Below, one piece after another: positions 1-12,100 of a stretch of 64,000 nt of DNA. The position numbers and the translations under genes were made by a program. The DNA is from Bactrocera neohumeralis (lineage: Eukaryota; Arthropoda; Insecta; Diptera; Tephritidae): contig NC_065922.1 of NCBI RefSeq assembly GCF_024586455.1, forward strand, positions 30,748,089-30,812,088, given 5' to 3'. Below the pieces are notes generated by a model. That model was not told the origin of the DNA, did not search any database, and saw nothing but the letters and a program-made list of their open reading frames with translations. How positions within the stretch are numbered: position 1 is the first letter of the stretch; each line of letters opens with the position of its first letter.

Positions 1-1680
1 TTTATGGATTGGGCATAGCACACTTAAATTCCAATCGTTGGGCATGCTTTCGTCCGACCATATTTTACAAAGAAGCTGATGCATGCACCTTATCAGTTCT
101 TCGCCGCCGTGTTTGAATAGCTCGGCCGGCAATCCGTCGGCCCCTGCCGCTTTGTTGTTCTTCAGGCGGGCAATTGCTATTCGAACTTCTTCATGGTCGG
201 GTAATGGAACGTCTGCTCCATCGTCATCGATTGGGGAATCGGGTTCTCCTTCTCCTGGTGTTGTGCGTTCACTGCCATTCAGCAGGCTGGAGAAGTGTTC
301 CCTCCATAATTTAAGTATGCTCTGGGCATCAGTGACTAGATCACCTTTGGGGGTTCTACAGGAATACGCTCCGGTCTTGAAACCTTCCGTAAGCCGCCGC
401 ATTTTTTCGTAGAATTTTCGAGCATTACCCCTGTCGGCCAGCTTATCAAGCTCTTCGTACTCACGCATTTCAGCCTCTTTCTTCTTCTGTCTACAAATGC
501 GTCTCGCTTCCCTCTTCAACTCTCGGTATCTATCCCATCCCGCACGTGTAGTGGTCGATCGTAACGTTGCGAGGTAGGCAGCCTGTTTTCTCTCCGCTGC
601 GACACGGCACTCCTCGTCGTACCAGCTGTTCTTTTGCTCTTTCCGAAAACCAATGGTTTCGGTTGCAGCTGTACGTAAGGAGTTTGAAATGCCGTCCCAC
701 AGTTCCCTTATACCGAGTTGTTGACGAGTGCTTTCAGAGAGCAGGAGTGCAAGCCAAGTAGAAAATCGTTCGGCTGTCTGTTGTGATTGCAGCTTCTCGA
801 CGTCGAACCTTCCTTGTGTTTGGTGGCGCGCGTTTTTTGCTGCACAGAGGCGGGTGCGAATCTTAGCTGCAACAAGATAGTGGTCCGAGTCGATGTTAGG
901 ACCTCGGAGCGCACGCACATCTAAAACACTGGAGACGTGTCTTCCGTCTATCACAACATGATCGATCTGGTTGGTAGTTTTTCGATCCGGAGACAGCCAG
1001 GTAGCTTGATGAATCTTCTTATGCTGGAATCTAGTACTACAGATAACCATATTTCGGGCCCCGGCGAAGTCAATCAGCCTCAACCCATTTGGGGATGTTT
1101 CGTCGTGGAGGCTGAATTTACCGACCGTCGTGCCAAAGATACCTTCTTTGCCCACCCTGGCGTTAAAGTCGCCAAGAACGATTTTGACATCGTGGCGGGG
1201 GCAGCTCTCATAAGCGCGCTCCAAGCGCTCATAGAAGGCATCTTTGGTCACATCGTCCTTCTCTTCCGTCGGGGCGTGGGCGCAAATCAGCGATATGTTG
1301 AAGAACCTCGCTTTGATGCGGATTGTGGCTAGACGTTCATTCACCGCAGTGAATGATAGTACTCGGCGACGGAGTCTCTCTCCCACCACGAATCCTACAC
1401 CAAACTTGCGCTCCTTTATATGGCCACTGTAGTAAATGTCACAAGGACCTACTCGTCTCTGTCCTTGTCCCGTCCATCGCATTTCTTGGACGGCGGTGAT
1501 GTCAGCCTTTGTCTTTACGAGGACATCAACCAGCTGGGCAGCGGCACCTTCCCAATTAAGGGACCGGACATTCCAGGTGCATGCCCGCAATTCGTAGTCC
1601 TTATTTCGTTTGCCATGGTCGTCATCAAAAGAGGGGTCTCTTATCCGAGGCTGGTTGTAGCTCTTCACTGGGGGTGTTTT
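1..1680 (-). CDS. RTE-type LINE endonuclease-reverse transcriptase ORF (partial, runs off the window)
   Basis: Reading the minus strand from 1680 down to base 1 gives one open frame of about 560 codons with no stop. It begins just after an in-frame TAA at 1681-1683. The order is a YELRACTWNVRSLN start (near 1590), an apurinic-type endonuclease with VQEMRWTG (about 1475), LGDFNARVG (about 1150-1176) and DSDHY (about 880), a basic linker, then the start of reverse transcriptase (GADGLPAELF, then WSDESMPNDWNLSVLCPIH at the window edge). These are the hallmarks of RTE/BovB-like LINEs, often annotated in insects as 'craniofacial development protein 2-like'. The frame is unbroken over 1.68 kb, so the copy is young or recently active. 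The first in-frame ATG is only at the QEMRW motif, so the true start is unclear. Short ORFs on the plus strand here are shadows. It encodes retrotransposition machinery, not a host function. Confidence 0.9.
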
Positions 1681-1925
1681 TTACGTGGCGGGTCCCAAAC
1701 CCAGCGCACAACCCTTGTAGGGAATGTTTCGCCTTCTCACTTTAGCTCGCCTTCGAACGGATGTTCTTAGGCTACCCAGAGGATACTTGGTCAAAGACCG
1801 GAAGTAGTGAGCTGCTTGAGCCATGTGTAAAAGAATCGTTTCTGGCCACTCCCAAGTGAATGGCGATCAGAGAACTTTCCTCACTTACGTGAACTTCTAC
1901 ACATGACTCCATCCTCCATATACAT
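1681..1925 (-). mobile_element. RTE LINE 5' untranslated region
   Basis: This is the GC-richer stretch directly upstream of the RTE open frame on the minus strand, including the GGGACCCGCCACGTAAAA sequence that precedes the ORF. The change to a (TA)n run at about 1919-1951 probably marks the 5' insertion end. I infer the boundary from composition only; no target-site duplication can be checked because the 3' end is outside the window. Confidence 0.5.
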
Positions 1926-1951
1926 ATACATATATATATATATATATATCG
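1919..1951. repeat. (TA)n microsatellite
   Basis: An alternating TA/CA run at the 5' edge of the RTE element. Confidence 0.8.
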
Positions 1952-1989
1952 ACTTCCAAAATCTTCCAATTTCTCTAATAATTCCAAAT

Positions 1990-2971
1990 CAAGTGACCAA
2001 GGGTACCAGTTAATAATAACTTATATGAAAATAGAGCCTTGTTTAAAGGTTTGCCAAGAATATTCCGACGGAAGACAATCCGCTAAGCTTATTTTACTGG
2101 AGTTAGTTCAATAGACAAATTTCTCTTTGATCATCTTATAGTATATTTCAATACTTACTCATTTTGTGAAGATACTATCAGAAGCATTTTTTAAATCCAG
2201 CACAATAGTGGATATGAATATAATATAGTATTTTCTAAAAAGCAAATAAAATACCAAACTGGTAGAGATTGAAATTTGAAAGCAACGACAGCCAAGGGTA
2301 TGCGAGCAAATAAATTTACTTTCGAATTCGGTTCTTTTCATATTTTTTTCACGCAGAAGATATTGAAAAAATTTAACAGCGGCAACTCTAGATTATAATA
2401 TCAAGGAGTGTGTATATAAAAATATAACGACTCGAAGCCAATGTATCTTCCGTTCCATTTTTAGTGAAGAGTTCATAGCTAGTATTTATATACATATAAC
2501 ATATACATATATATATAAAATGTATAAAACACTCAATTGCTTATATAATATACTAGATATATGTACTATATATACATAGTTCTAGTTAGTAGGTGGCTTA
2601 GAATAAGACGAAGTTTCGATAGTTGTCATAGAAACATGAAATCCACGCACATACATATATAATAAGAACGCAACTGATATAATATTATTTCATTATAGTA
2701 GGAAGAATTCTTAAGCATAAAAATATGTTCGTAAGTATATATACTGTTTAAAAGATATATATAATATAGTATTGTTTGGTAAATAGTAGTGACTTGTAGC
2801 AAATAACAAGTGCGAGAGCAAACAATTAATTACATTAGAGTAAATATTCTATTGACTTCATTCATATAGTTTGAGAGTGATAGTGAGCAAAAGCATTCAT
2901 ATTTTTTACATAAGAAACTTTAGTGTTGATCTTAAGCGTTGGTGTGCTTCATAGTAAACATGGAAATGTGT
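1990..2971. other. AT-rich 3' flank of the membrane-protein gene
   Basis: Very AT-rich sequence with short ATATA runs, lying downstream of the stop codon of the minus-strand membrane-protein gene. It would include that gene's 3' UTR. No protein-coding potential or recognisable element was seen. Confidence 0.5.
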
Positions 2972-3120
2972 TTAAACCTGCTCCGCCGCTTCATCCAGCA
3001 CCATCGAATGTAAGTCCATGGCGGAGCGTGTTTTACGCGGCGGTCGGGGCATCATAAACTGACTGGGGCTGGAGCCAACGAACACCGAGTTTTGCCGAGG
3101 GCGCATATTCACAGCATAAC
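2972..3120 (-). CDS. Membrane-protein gene, last coding exon
   Basis: The acceptor CTCTTTGCAG precedes 3120. Two bases complete a Gly codon, then 48 codons and TAA (2974-2972) follow. The tail reads YAVNMRPRQNSVFVGSS, then a proline/arginine patch and DEAAEQV. It has a strong polypyrimidine tract and good codon texture in AT-rich surroundings. Confidence 0.85.
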
Positions 3121-6100
3121 CTGCAAAGAGACAAAGGGATAAATTGAGTTTATCAAGGGAGTAAATTATATTATACTTTAAAACAATAGCACTGAAATAA
3201 AGGGTCTATAGACGCTTGCAGCATTCGAATTTAAAAGGGATGTAATTGTAAAGTGTGTATAACGACCTTTGCTGCATTTAATTTTAAACTGCACTTCGAG
3301 GCTTCTGTTGCAAGTTGCACAATAACACCAACAACAATTAAAGCATATTACGACTGTAATTTCAATGAACTGTGAACAGTGTTGTATTTACGTAATCTGC
3401 ATTGGCGACATACATTGTTGCTCTGACACGCATTTTGCATTTAATCAACAACAAATAAGGAAGGGTAATGAAAAATTATAGAAGAGGAAATGAGCAGATA
3501 ATCGATTTTCTGGAGTTGCTGCTACATTTCTTTATAACAGCCATCCGATATCCGGTGAAAGACTTTGAAATTCAATAAAAAGAAAAGGAAATTGCTTAAG
3601 GGCTTACATGGATTTCCTCGGGTAAAACACAGTTTTTCAACCTTTTTTTCACATAAAAAATTAAATATTTTATTAGAATTCTGACATTTTAAACCCCGGT
3701 CAACTCCGGCGACCCTTCGTAAAAATGTGCGTTGGCAGGATAACTCCTCCAGAATGCTCTAAAAAAATAAATGCATTAAAAAAATAAAATTGTTTTAGTC
3801 AAAACCTTAACATAAAACTTGGACGAGTAAAAAAACCGAAAATTAGATTTTTGGCAGACATTTTCACAACAAAATTTAATTTCAGTGAAAATTTCGCGAC
3901 ATTTTTTTTTTCAAATAGTTGTAATCGAAAAAAGATCCTTCGTCCAAGTCTTTAAGAATTATATCTCAAAGGCTTGTGTAAAATATCATGAAGATCGGTC
4001 GAGTATTTCTCGAGAAATTTTTTCAAACGACTTTAAAAACATAGTTTCGAGAAAAAGGCGTTTAGCTAGCCTCGAGCGCACAAATTCTCAAGGATGTATC
4101 ATGGCATGGCAGCATGTCAGATCAAATCAATGCCATACAAGCTAAATGATAATTTCAAGTTTTAGTAAGAAAACCTTTTCTTTGTACATTCTAAAAAAAC
4201 TTTTTCTTTGTACAGGGCTTATAACTTCTATGTAACCACCTTTACAGTGTTTCTTGATTCGAATATATGAACTGTCGAAATTTAAAAATGTTTCGATTTT
4301 TGTAAACTTCTAGACAATAATACCTTAACCCTTAATCGGGCAAGGCACAAATTTTGAATATTTTTTTGTTTTTCGGTAGCGTCAGTCAAAATAAAAATAC
4401 AACTTTCTTAGATTTTATTTTTTAATTTTTTTTTTACTTTTTATTTAAGAAAATATCTTTTGTGACAGATATGTTACATTGCCTGGCAAGGGAAAATTAA
4501 ATTTATGTCAAATGGTATGCACGGTAACAGTTATTATGCTTGTTGTAGCACAATGCAATTCCGCATTTTTCACACATTGGTTGGGTAACTCCTTGGCAAT
4601 TAGGCATCTTGCATCTTATCCTCTTTTCCGTCCATATTGGCCAATGACCAACTTGATCAAGTCGTAAAGCTTGTGGAGGGGCGTGCTGCCCTGGTCCTTT
4701 GCGTTTTTTCGCTTGTATTTGTGGTTCGAGGGATCTAGTGTTCTTGACGTTGATTTTTTGTCCGTATTTTAAAAGTGTTTCCGCGATCTGTAAGCGAAAC
4801 TCTGCCGCAAGCAACAACTTTTCTGTGTTATTGGATCGATTTTTTTTTATATAGAAGCCAAGCGTTTGCCATCACTAAATCTAATAGGTGGTAAAATACT
4901 CGAACTTGCCATCTTGTACTTCGAAGTTTTATTTTATATCTTCCCATGATGGAATCAATAAGGTCTACACCACCCATATGCACGTTGTATTCACCAACAA
5001 TAGACGGACGATCAATTTCAACGTACTTCTTTTGAATTTTATCGTACCTTTTTACTTTACGTTTTGGTATTTCACCAAGGAAAGTCGATGCGAGATTTAC
5101 AATCTTACTATCTTTCCACGAAACTGTTGAAATGTCAATTCCTTCAGCCTGACACACGTACTCTACGGCAGATCCTCTCTCTTTTTTCATCATTTCTTTT
5201 TCGCTTGTTAGCTTACAATTGGGAATTCTATTCCTCCGAATTGTTCCCACACTGAATAAACCTTCATTTGCCAAGTATACGAGCAGTGGAATTGAAGTAA
5301 AATAATTGTCGAAATAAAGTTTGAAATTTTGGTTTCGTGGAATCATACGTGACAGTCTCATGACTATATTGGAAGAGGCTCCCAAATCCGGCTCGTTATC
5401 CCCAACGATATTTTCTTTGCCAGTTTCCGGTTTAATTTTGTAAGCAAATCCAGTTGTCCCGCAGAGAACAAATATTTTGTAGCCCCATTTATGAGGCTTG
5501 TTTGGCAGGTAGCGTTTCAAAAGGTTTCGGGCTTTTGTGGAACATATTTGTTCATCGACGCATAGATGTTGTTCAAGAGGCACTTTTGCAAAATTCTTAT
5601 TTAACTCATCCAGGATCGGGCGTATTTTGTACATTCTGTCAACATTTTTATCAGGCGACGGCAAATTTTTGCTGTTGTCGTTAAAGTGTATGCGACGTCG
5701 TAAATTTTCAAAATTTTTCAGCGGCATCGCTTCTTGTATCATGGATGTACCAATTTTGCTCCAGTGACTGGGTACATTAGGAAGTTGTACTAAGGACATC
5801 ATATAAACTACTCCAATAAATTGCTGAATATCCATTTCTGATACACGAAATGGATCATTAACGTCCTTTTGGACAACATACAAATTTGTTTCATTGGCAA
5901 TAAACTTTATCAATTCTTTTGGAAATAAGTACAAGAAATATTCATTTGGCGTTTCGATAATCTTTATATCATCGGGCAATGATGTATTGCCTATAAAACG
6001 CAATTGGTGCTCTTCCAAAACTAAATTCTTTTTTTTCCAGAGAATGTCATTGTAACGTTTTTTTTGTTTTTGTGCTCTCTCTGCCAAAATGGGCGGAACA

Positions 6101-9100
6101 TCGTTCGACGGATCTGCACACAATTCCATATTTTCATTTTCAATATCTTCTAATATATTCTCAACCACTTCATCAAAATCAGCATGTACCAACTCTTCAT
6201 TATAATTAGGATCATCCACATCATCATCATCATCAATCTCTCGTCAAGAATTTCTCGAATTTCACCCTTGCTCAAAGTTTTAGACATTCTGCTAAAAATA
6301 TATTCGCGCTGTAAGGCAATGTGACATATATGTAACAAACAATAAATACAATATAGAAAAGACAAATGAAATTTTTTTTCGATTGCACTTAGTAAAATCA
6401 CTAAATTACATGCTCACCCAATGAATTTAAACAAACAAACACGTTTTTCACATTCACAAAAACCGCTTTTCGTCACCAATTTCAGCACTTGTTGTGAAAT
6501 CACCAAACATAATGCACTACACTTTTGGCACAAAAATACGTTACAATAGGGATGTCTCGCTCTATCTTATTACTTTTATACTATTCACAGTTTGTACCGG
6601 TTGTGTTACAAAAACCAATATGACTATATTAAATAAGAATGGTAAAATTACAGTTAAAAATAGGGTTTGTAACATTTCTGTCACATGACCAGGTAAAGGG
6701 TTAAGATATTCTTAGTTCGCAAAGTGAACGAGTTTTAATGAATTTTAATGAACGGGTATTTTTGAAACAGCATATTCTTTGTTGCTGGACGATATTTCCA
6801 AATGGCAGTACCTTCCTTTTTACACACAAAGGTGCAAGTGAAATTAGATATAAACAAATAATCTGCTGAAAACGGTTATTTATTATTTTAATACTAAAAT
6901 AATTAACTCTGACTATGACGAATTTTCAAACTATAATTTATAGTGTCTTTCTTCTTTAGCTGCTGCTGCGAGGTGGTACTTTTTTCTGTTTCCATGCATC
7001 TCTGAGCCAAGCGCTGTTTTTGCTCAACCATAAGTTTTTCCATGATGATCACTTGCTCCAACGGAATTCTTGATAAGATCTGCGAGCTTATTTTGTGCAT
7101 TAAACGGTGATAGGATTTTTTTGTAGTGCGCTCTTTGGTATTTGCAGTGTGGACTTCATTCCCGTGGTTTTCTATGGTTCGTAACTCAAGTGATGTACTT
7201 GTTATATTCTTGTTATTCTTCAGCGTGGTTTTCATATCGGAGAATTCCTGTTTTGTGTTTTTATCCCCTCCTGTGATCTTATCGGACTTTTAGGCGTTTT
7301 TTCAGTGGAGAAACAGAGTAATGGCTCAAAACACGTGCAGCCGCAGCGGCTCCGGCTGGTGAAGCAGATGCTGGTTTATATTTTCTCCTGTAATCAGACT
7401 GCCGTTTAGTCACCTTTCCGTCTTCATTGATATAACTTGCGGATTTTTGTAAAATAGATTCATTGTCACATTTTTTCGATTGTTGAACACCCATTTTTCT
7501 TAGATTTTGTTTAAGATGAGATATTAGCAATATTAGCTATTAAAAGTTTGCGCTACTGCTCGAGAGTTGTGAACTAAAGTGATCTGCAGGTTGAACTGTT
7601 TAAAATCTTCTCTGTCTCGCACCTTTTTATACCTTATGCAGGTAACTAACCAACTTACAATCTTCGTTAAGAAATCGTTAATTAAGGGTGGGCGTGAGAT
7701 ACGAATATCGCAGGTAGCTCACCAAACTTACATGTGATAAATGCAGGTAGAACACATGTCGTTTACTTGTCTATGTAATTACCTTGTATTAAAGTGCTTC
7801 TTTCTTGTACAGATGACTTTTGCTAAAAATATTTCGATTTTAATTATCTATGCATTATTCCGTTAGATTTTCTTTACAATTAAATGTGTTCTTATGTTTT
7901 TAAGGTAATCTCTATTAATTTCACATATTCTCTTTTTATTTCCAGATCTTTAATAATGCAACATTATATATTGCGTGCCGACACATATACATTGCTAAAG
8001 CAGCAAACGTAGCCGAGAACAAAGAAAATAAACGATTTCCGTTAATTTTGCCGTATGCTCTCATATGATTTTTGCATTAAAATGAAAATGATTACAATGG
8101 AACAACAGTGCTTATGTGAAAAGTTGGTCGAAAATAGACAGAAATATTCGTGAATAAACCGGTGTAAAGTGATTTGTATTTGTTTGTGAATGATAAATCA
8201 TGTGGCACAGACGGAATATGGTGCACTGTTGAGGATATGATATGACTTGAGGTAATGAACTTTTAATTAATTGAAATATTTAAAATTATTTTATATTCTA
8301 TATTATAATTAAATTTTCAATACCAAACTGAATCTATACAATTTGTTTACAAAATAATAGTAGTGAATGTAGGAAAAAATATATACGCTTATAAATATTA
8401 ATATATATTTTGACATATTTCCATAGTATATACCTTAAAATATACAGAAAAATATCCGGAGGTTTGAAAACATTTCGTGCAGTAGTTTTCTCCAAAAAAT
8501 TTCGAAAAATCGACTTTATTTATTTAAATTTTCAAATTTTTGCAGAAAATAATTAAAGAACAAGAAAAAAAGTTAACTTCGGTTGCATGGAGATTATTCC
8601 CAAATACAAAAGATTCTTTACAAGAACTTGAGTTTGATGGGTCAGTTTTTATAGGAACTATATGCTATAGTATCCCAAAATCGCCGGATCCGACAAATGG
8701 GCAGCTTTATGGAAAAAAGCACGTATTCCAAAACTTAGAACGAAATTTAAAAAAAAATATGTACAGAAGGATAGCAAACAGGCGAACATGGCGCAATCGA
8801 GTCAGCTTATCATACTGCTCATTTATGTATATATTTTAAAGGATTTCCCAAACTAAACTTTATCTAAAAATGGCTGGCTTGAAAGCGGTTTTACATCCAT
8901 TTCTCTTAGGCAAAGTTGTTCAGAATGACCCGTAGAACAGTTCCCGCACGCGCAATTTTATGGAAAAGTATAGATCCTCTCTAATCTACATGCATATAAT
9001 GTATGTATATGCATCGGTATTGAGTCAATACTATTGAATATATGCAAAATGTTCAGCTCCTCATTTAACCTATATACTTAAAAAAACGAATTCATTTAAT

Positions 9101-12100
9101 TTAGAATCAATCATTCATGAAAACTATGCTTGGAGTTGCAGTTTTGAGCATTTTTTGACACCCTGAAGCAAAGAAGAGGTTTATATATAATGTATATTAT
9201 TTCCTCGAGTTGGTCTAATATTCCATAATCATAAGTCAGTTGTTGTAACAATCCCTCTGATCCCGTGTCCTTAGGTTAGGAACTCTTTGATTTACACAGC
9301 TTACTTTTCTCAACTTACTTCCTTTCCTCCCCTTTATCGGTTAAATATTAAATGTCTAATCCTAAAAGTAAAATTATAAGGAATGTATCGATATACTATA
9401 CAGTGAACTCTTGAAAACTTGAAGACACGATAACTCGAATGTTCGGAAACTTTAACATCTTTTCTTCTCAGTGGCTACTTTAAAACTCGAACAAAATGTT
9501 TATATTATTTTATAAACGAAAACATATATTATACTACATCAGTGTATTTTATTGCATAATGAGACAAAGAATATTTTGACCTTAGCAAAAAGTGCTGAAA
9601 TAATAAATTTACTGTTCAGATGAATCTGGGTAATATTGAAAACTTCTTAAAGTTAAATCATATATTTCCAGAAGGGCACCGGCAAACAAATCTAAAAAAC
9701 AGCGTATCACATTTTTGGCGCGTGCCAATGCTAATAAAAAACAAAAAAACAAGATATTAAATTGCTTGTAATTGGAAAACCAAAGACTCAGAACCTAAAA
9801 ACCACAATTTTCGTAAACTTAAATTCTGTTGAATGCTATTTTTATCACGGACAATCATTAGTAATAACAAAGCAGGAGTAAAAAGAACAATGCCTTAATA
9901 ACTTCGCAGGTAACTAGGTAACACAATAAAGTAAAGGTAACCTTTAAGTTCTACCTACAATCTTTTTCACCTGTGAAGGTTCAATATCTTTTAAAAGATC
10001 ATTTAAAACCAAAACTTTTCCCAACACTACCACAATATTTTTCGGGTATAAAAGGTTCTGTGATCTCTAGTATTGCCATAGTCAGCTTCCGCAGTTTCTT
10101 CAAGTCACATCGTATCAAACTCAGAACAAGCTTCCTTAAAATGGGTATTCAGCATTCGAAAAAATGTGCTTCCAATGGTGAAAATAGTACAACGTTGCCA
10201 AGCCAACATAATACGGTTACTTCAATAAAACCTGATCTGACAACCACTAATCCAGTATTAACCGATGGACCTGTGTCACCTTCGCTGCGTAAACCTAAAT
10301 CAAAAACCTATATCCGTGCTGAGAAGCCGACAACTTATACACCGCATCGGGCCTATACTATATGCCAGGAAAGTGCGCTTGAATCCACCTACAATAATAC
10401 AGAGAATTTGGTTTCCGTAAGACCGACTACAACTCCGAAGAAACAAAAATGCAGGAGACGACCGCATAAAGAGCCCATTTCTTATCCATGGGATCGAGCA
10501 TATGCTTTATGTCAGCAGAGTGCATCTAAAAATACAAACTATGATGATGAGAATTTAACGTCAGTAAGACCCACTACAACACCGAAGAAACAAAAATCCA
10601 AAAGACGACCACATAAAGAACCCATTTCGTATCCATGGGATAGAGCCTACGCATTATGCCAGGAAAGTGCATCTAAACCCACGGACTACAATGCGGTGAA
10701 TTTGGAATGCGAATCGAAGTTGCAGCCACATAAGAAACCTATTATATGCACTTGGGATAGAGCATTCGCAATCTGCCAAAAAAATATGAAAAGGGATGAG
10801 TCTCAGAAACAGATTAGCTGTAAAACAAGAAGAACGCGTCGTGGGTCATCATTGCGCCGCCATCCTTATAATAAAACTTTGCCGACAATCGGAGAGGAGA
10901 ACAAATAATTCAATTTTACCTGGAATGATCCAGTATTTTTTAATAAAAGTGTAGAATTCAGAAATTTCTTTTAATTAATAATTTTGTTTGTAGACATTAA
11001 ATATTTTTAAGAAAACAACGCTTATATTTGAACTTATACAAATACAACAGCATTGAATTAATAAAATATGTCAGTTGCAAAATAGAAATGTTTCCCAGTC
11101 AATCTCATTAAGATCCAAATAATGAGCCACACATCGCTTAATATTTTCGGTTTCCTTAACCCAGATAAATTCTGCTTTTATACTTCTAAGAATTAAATCT
11201 ACATAAAAAAGCAGCGTCGGGTCTAGATATTCATGGACTTGAAACGATAAGTACTTGTGTGGTTTTTTTTTTAATTATAGCTTCTGATCAAATTTTACCT
11301 GGACTCACAAAAAACCTTTCCACTTTTTTCTTTTTCTTACCATGAAAAAGTGTAAGTCTTCGATAACTTCTAGACTTTCACTGAACGCTTTTAGCCGCTC
11401 AAATACTACTTATGTATGTGCATTATGCAGACTGCCCAAAATACTTCTGCAACATTTTTAACGATTCCGTAGCTGTGATTCTGTGGAGGCATTTGAAGTC
11501 CAGAACAGATTACGATAAAACAAGTTTTCACAATATCTTGCAACTTTATTGTTTTTAACCAGGTTTCGCTTAGTAGACGGAGCAACGCCTACTTCTTCAG
11601 AATTGTTAGTCTACAGATGTCCTTGCTACTTCATTTCCCTGTACCAAATAACAGGTTTATACCTGTATAATAAAAGGGCTCTTGCACTTGATATTGGCGA
11701 TTCTGCATGTACCTAAGACATTCCAACGATCTGCCTTTCCGTAATTTCATTATTTCGTAATGAAATCCGCATTTCCTGTACTTGTCCGGTACCTAAACGG
11801 ATCGTGCTTTCAGCAATCTCTTCAGCTGTTTCAGTCCCCGCAAATTCGAGAACCCAGTATATATATGCAGCCGCTACATCTACTGCTTTCTTGCTTCTAA
11901 AGGCATTATCTGACGTAATGCGATAGAGATTAATGTCTTAATTTCCTCGTGGCTATCGACGTACAGTATGCAAAATCCATATTCGCACACCACATATTTT
12001 ATATCAATTTTGCACATAAAAAAATATTATCAATTAGGTACAAGGTGTAAAAAGGTGTATGTCATTTAAGTATAAACGTATATATATTGCATTTCATTAA

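Noticed and set aside
83..1770. Several plus-strand frames of 60-130 codons
   Set aside because: They lie opposite the continuous RTE EN-RT frame on the minus strand and have no family signature.
9973..10140. Upstream ATG at 9973 as the start of the subfamily B gene
   Set aside because: A TATA box lies downstream of it at 10047, and the conserved start with MGIQHSKKC is at 10141. The same holds for 48771 against 48570.
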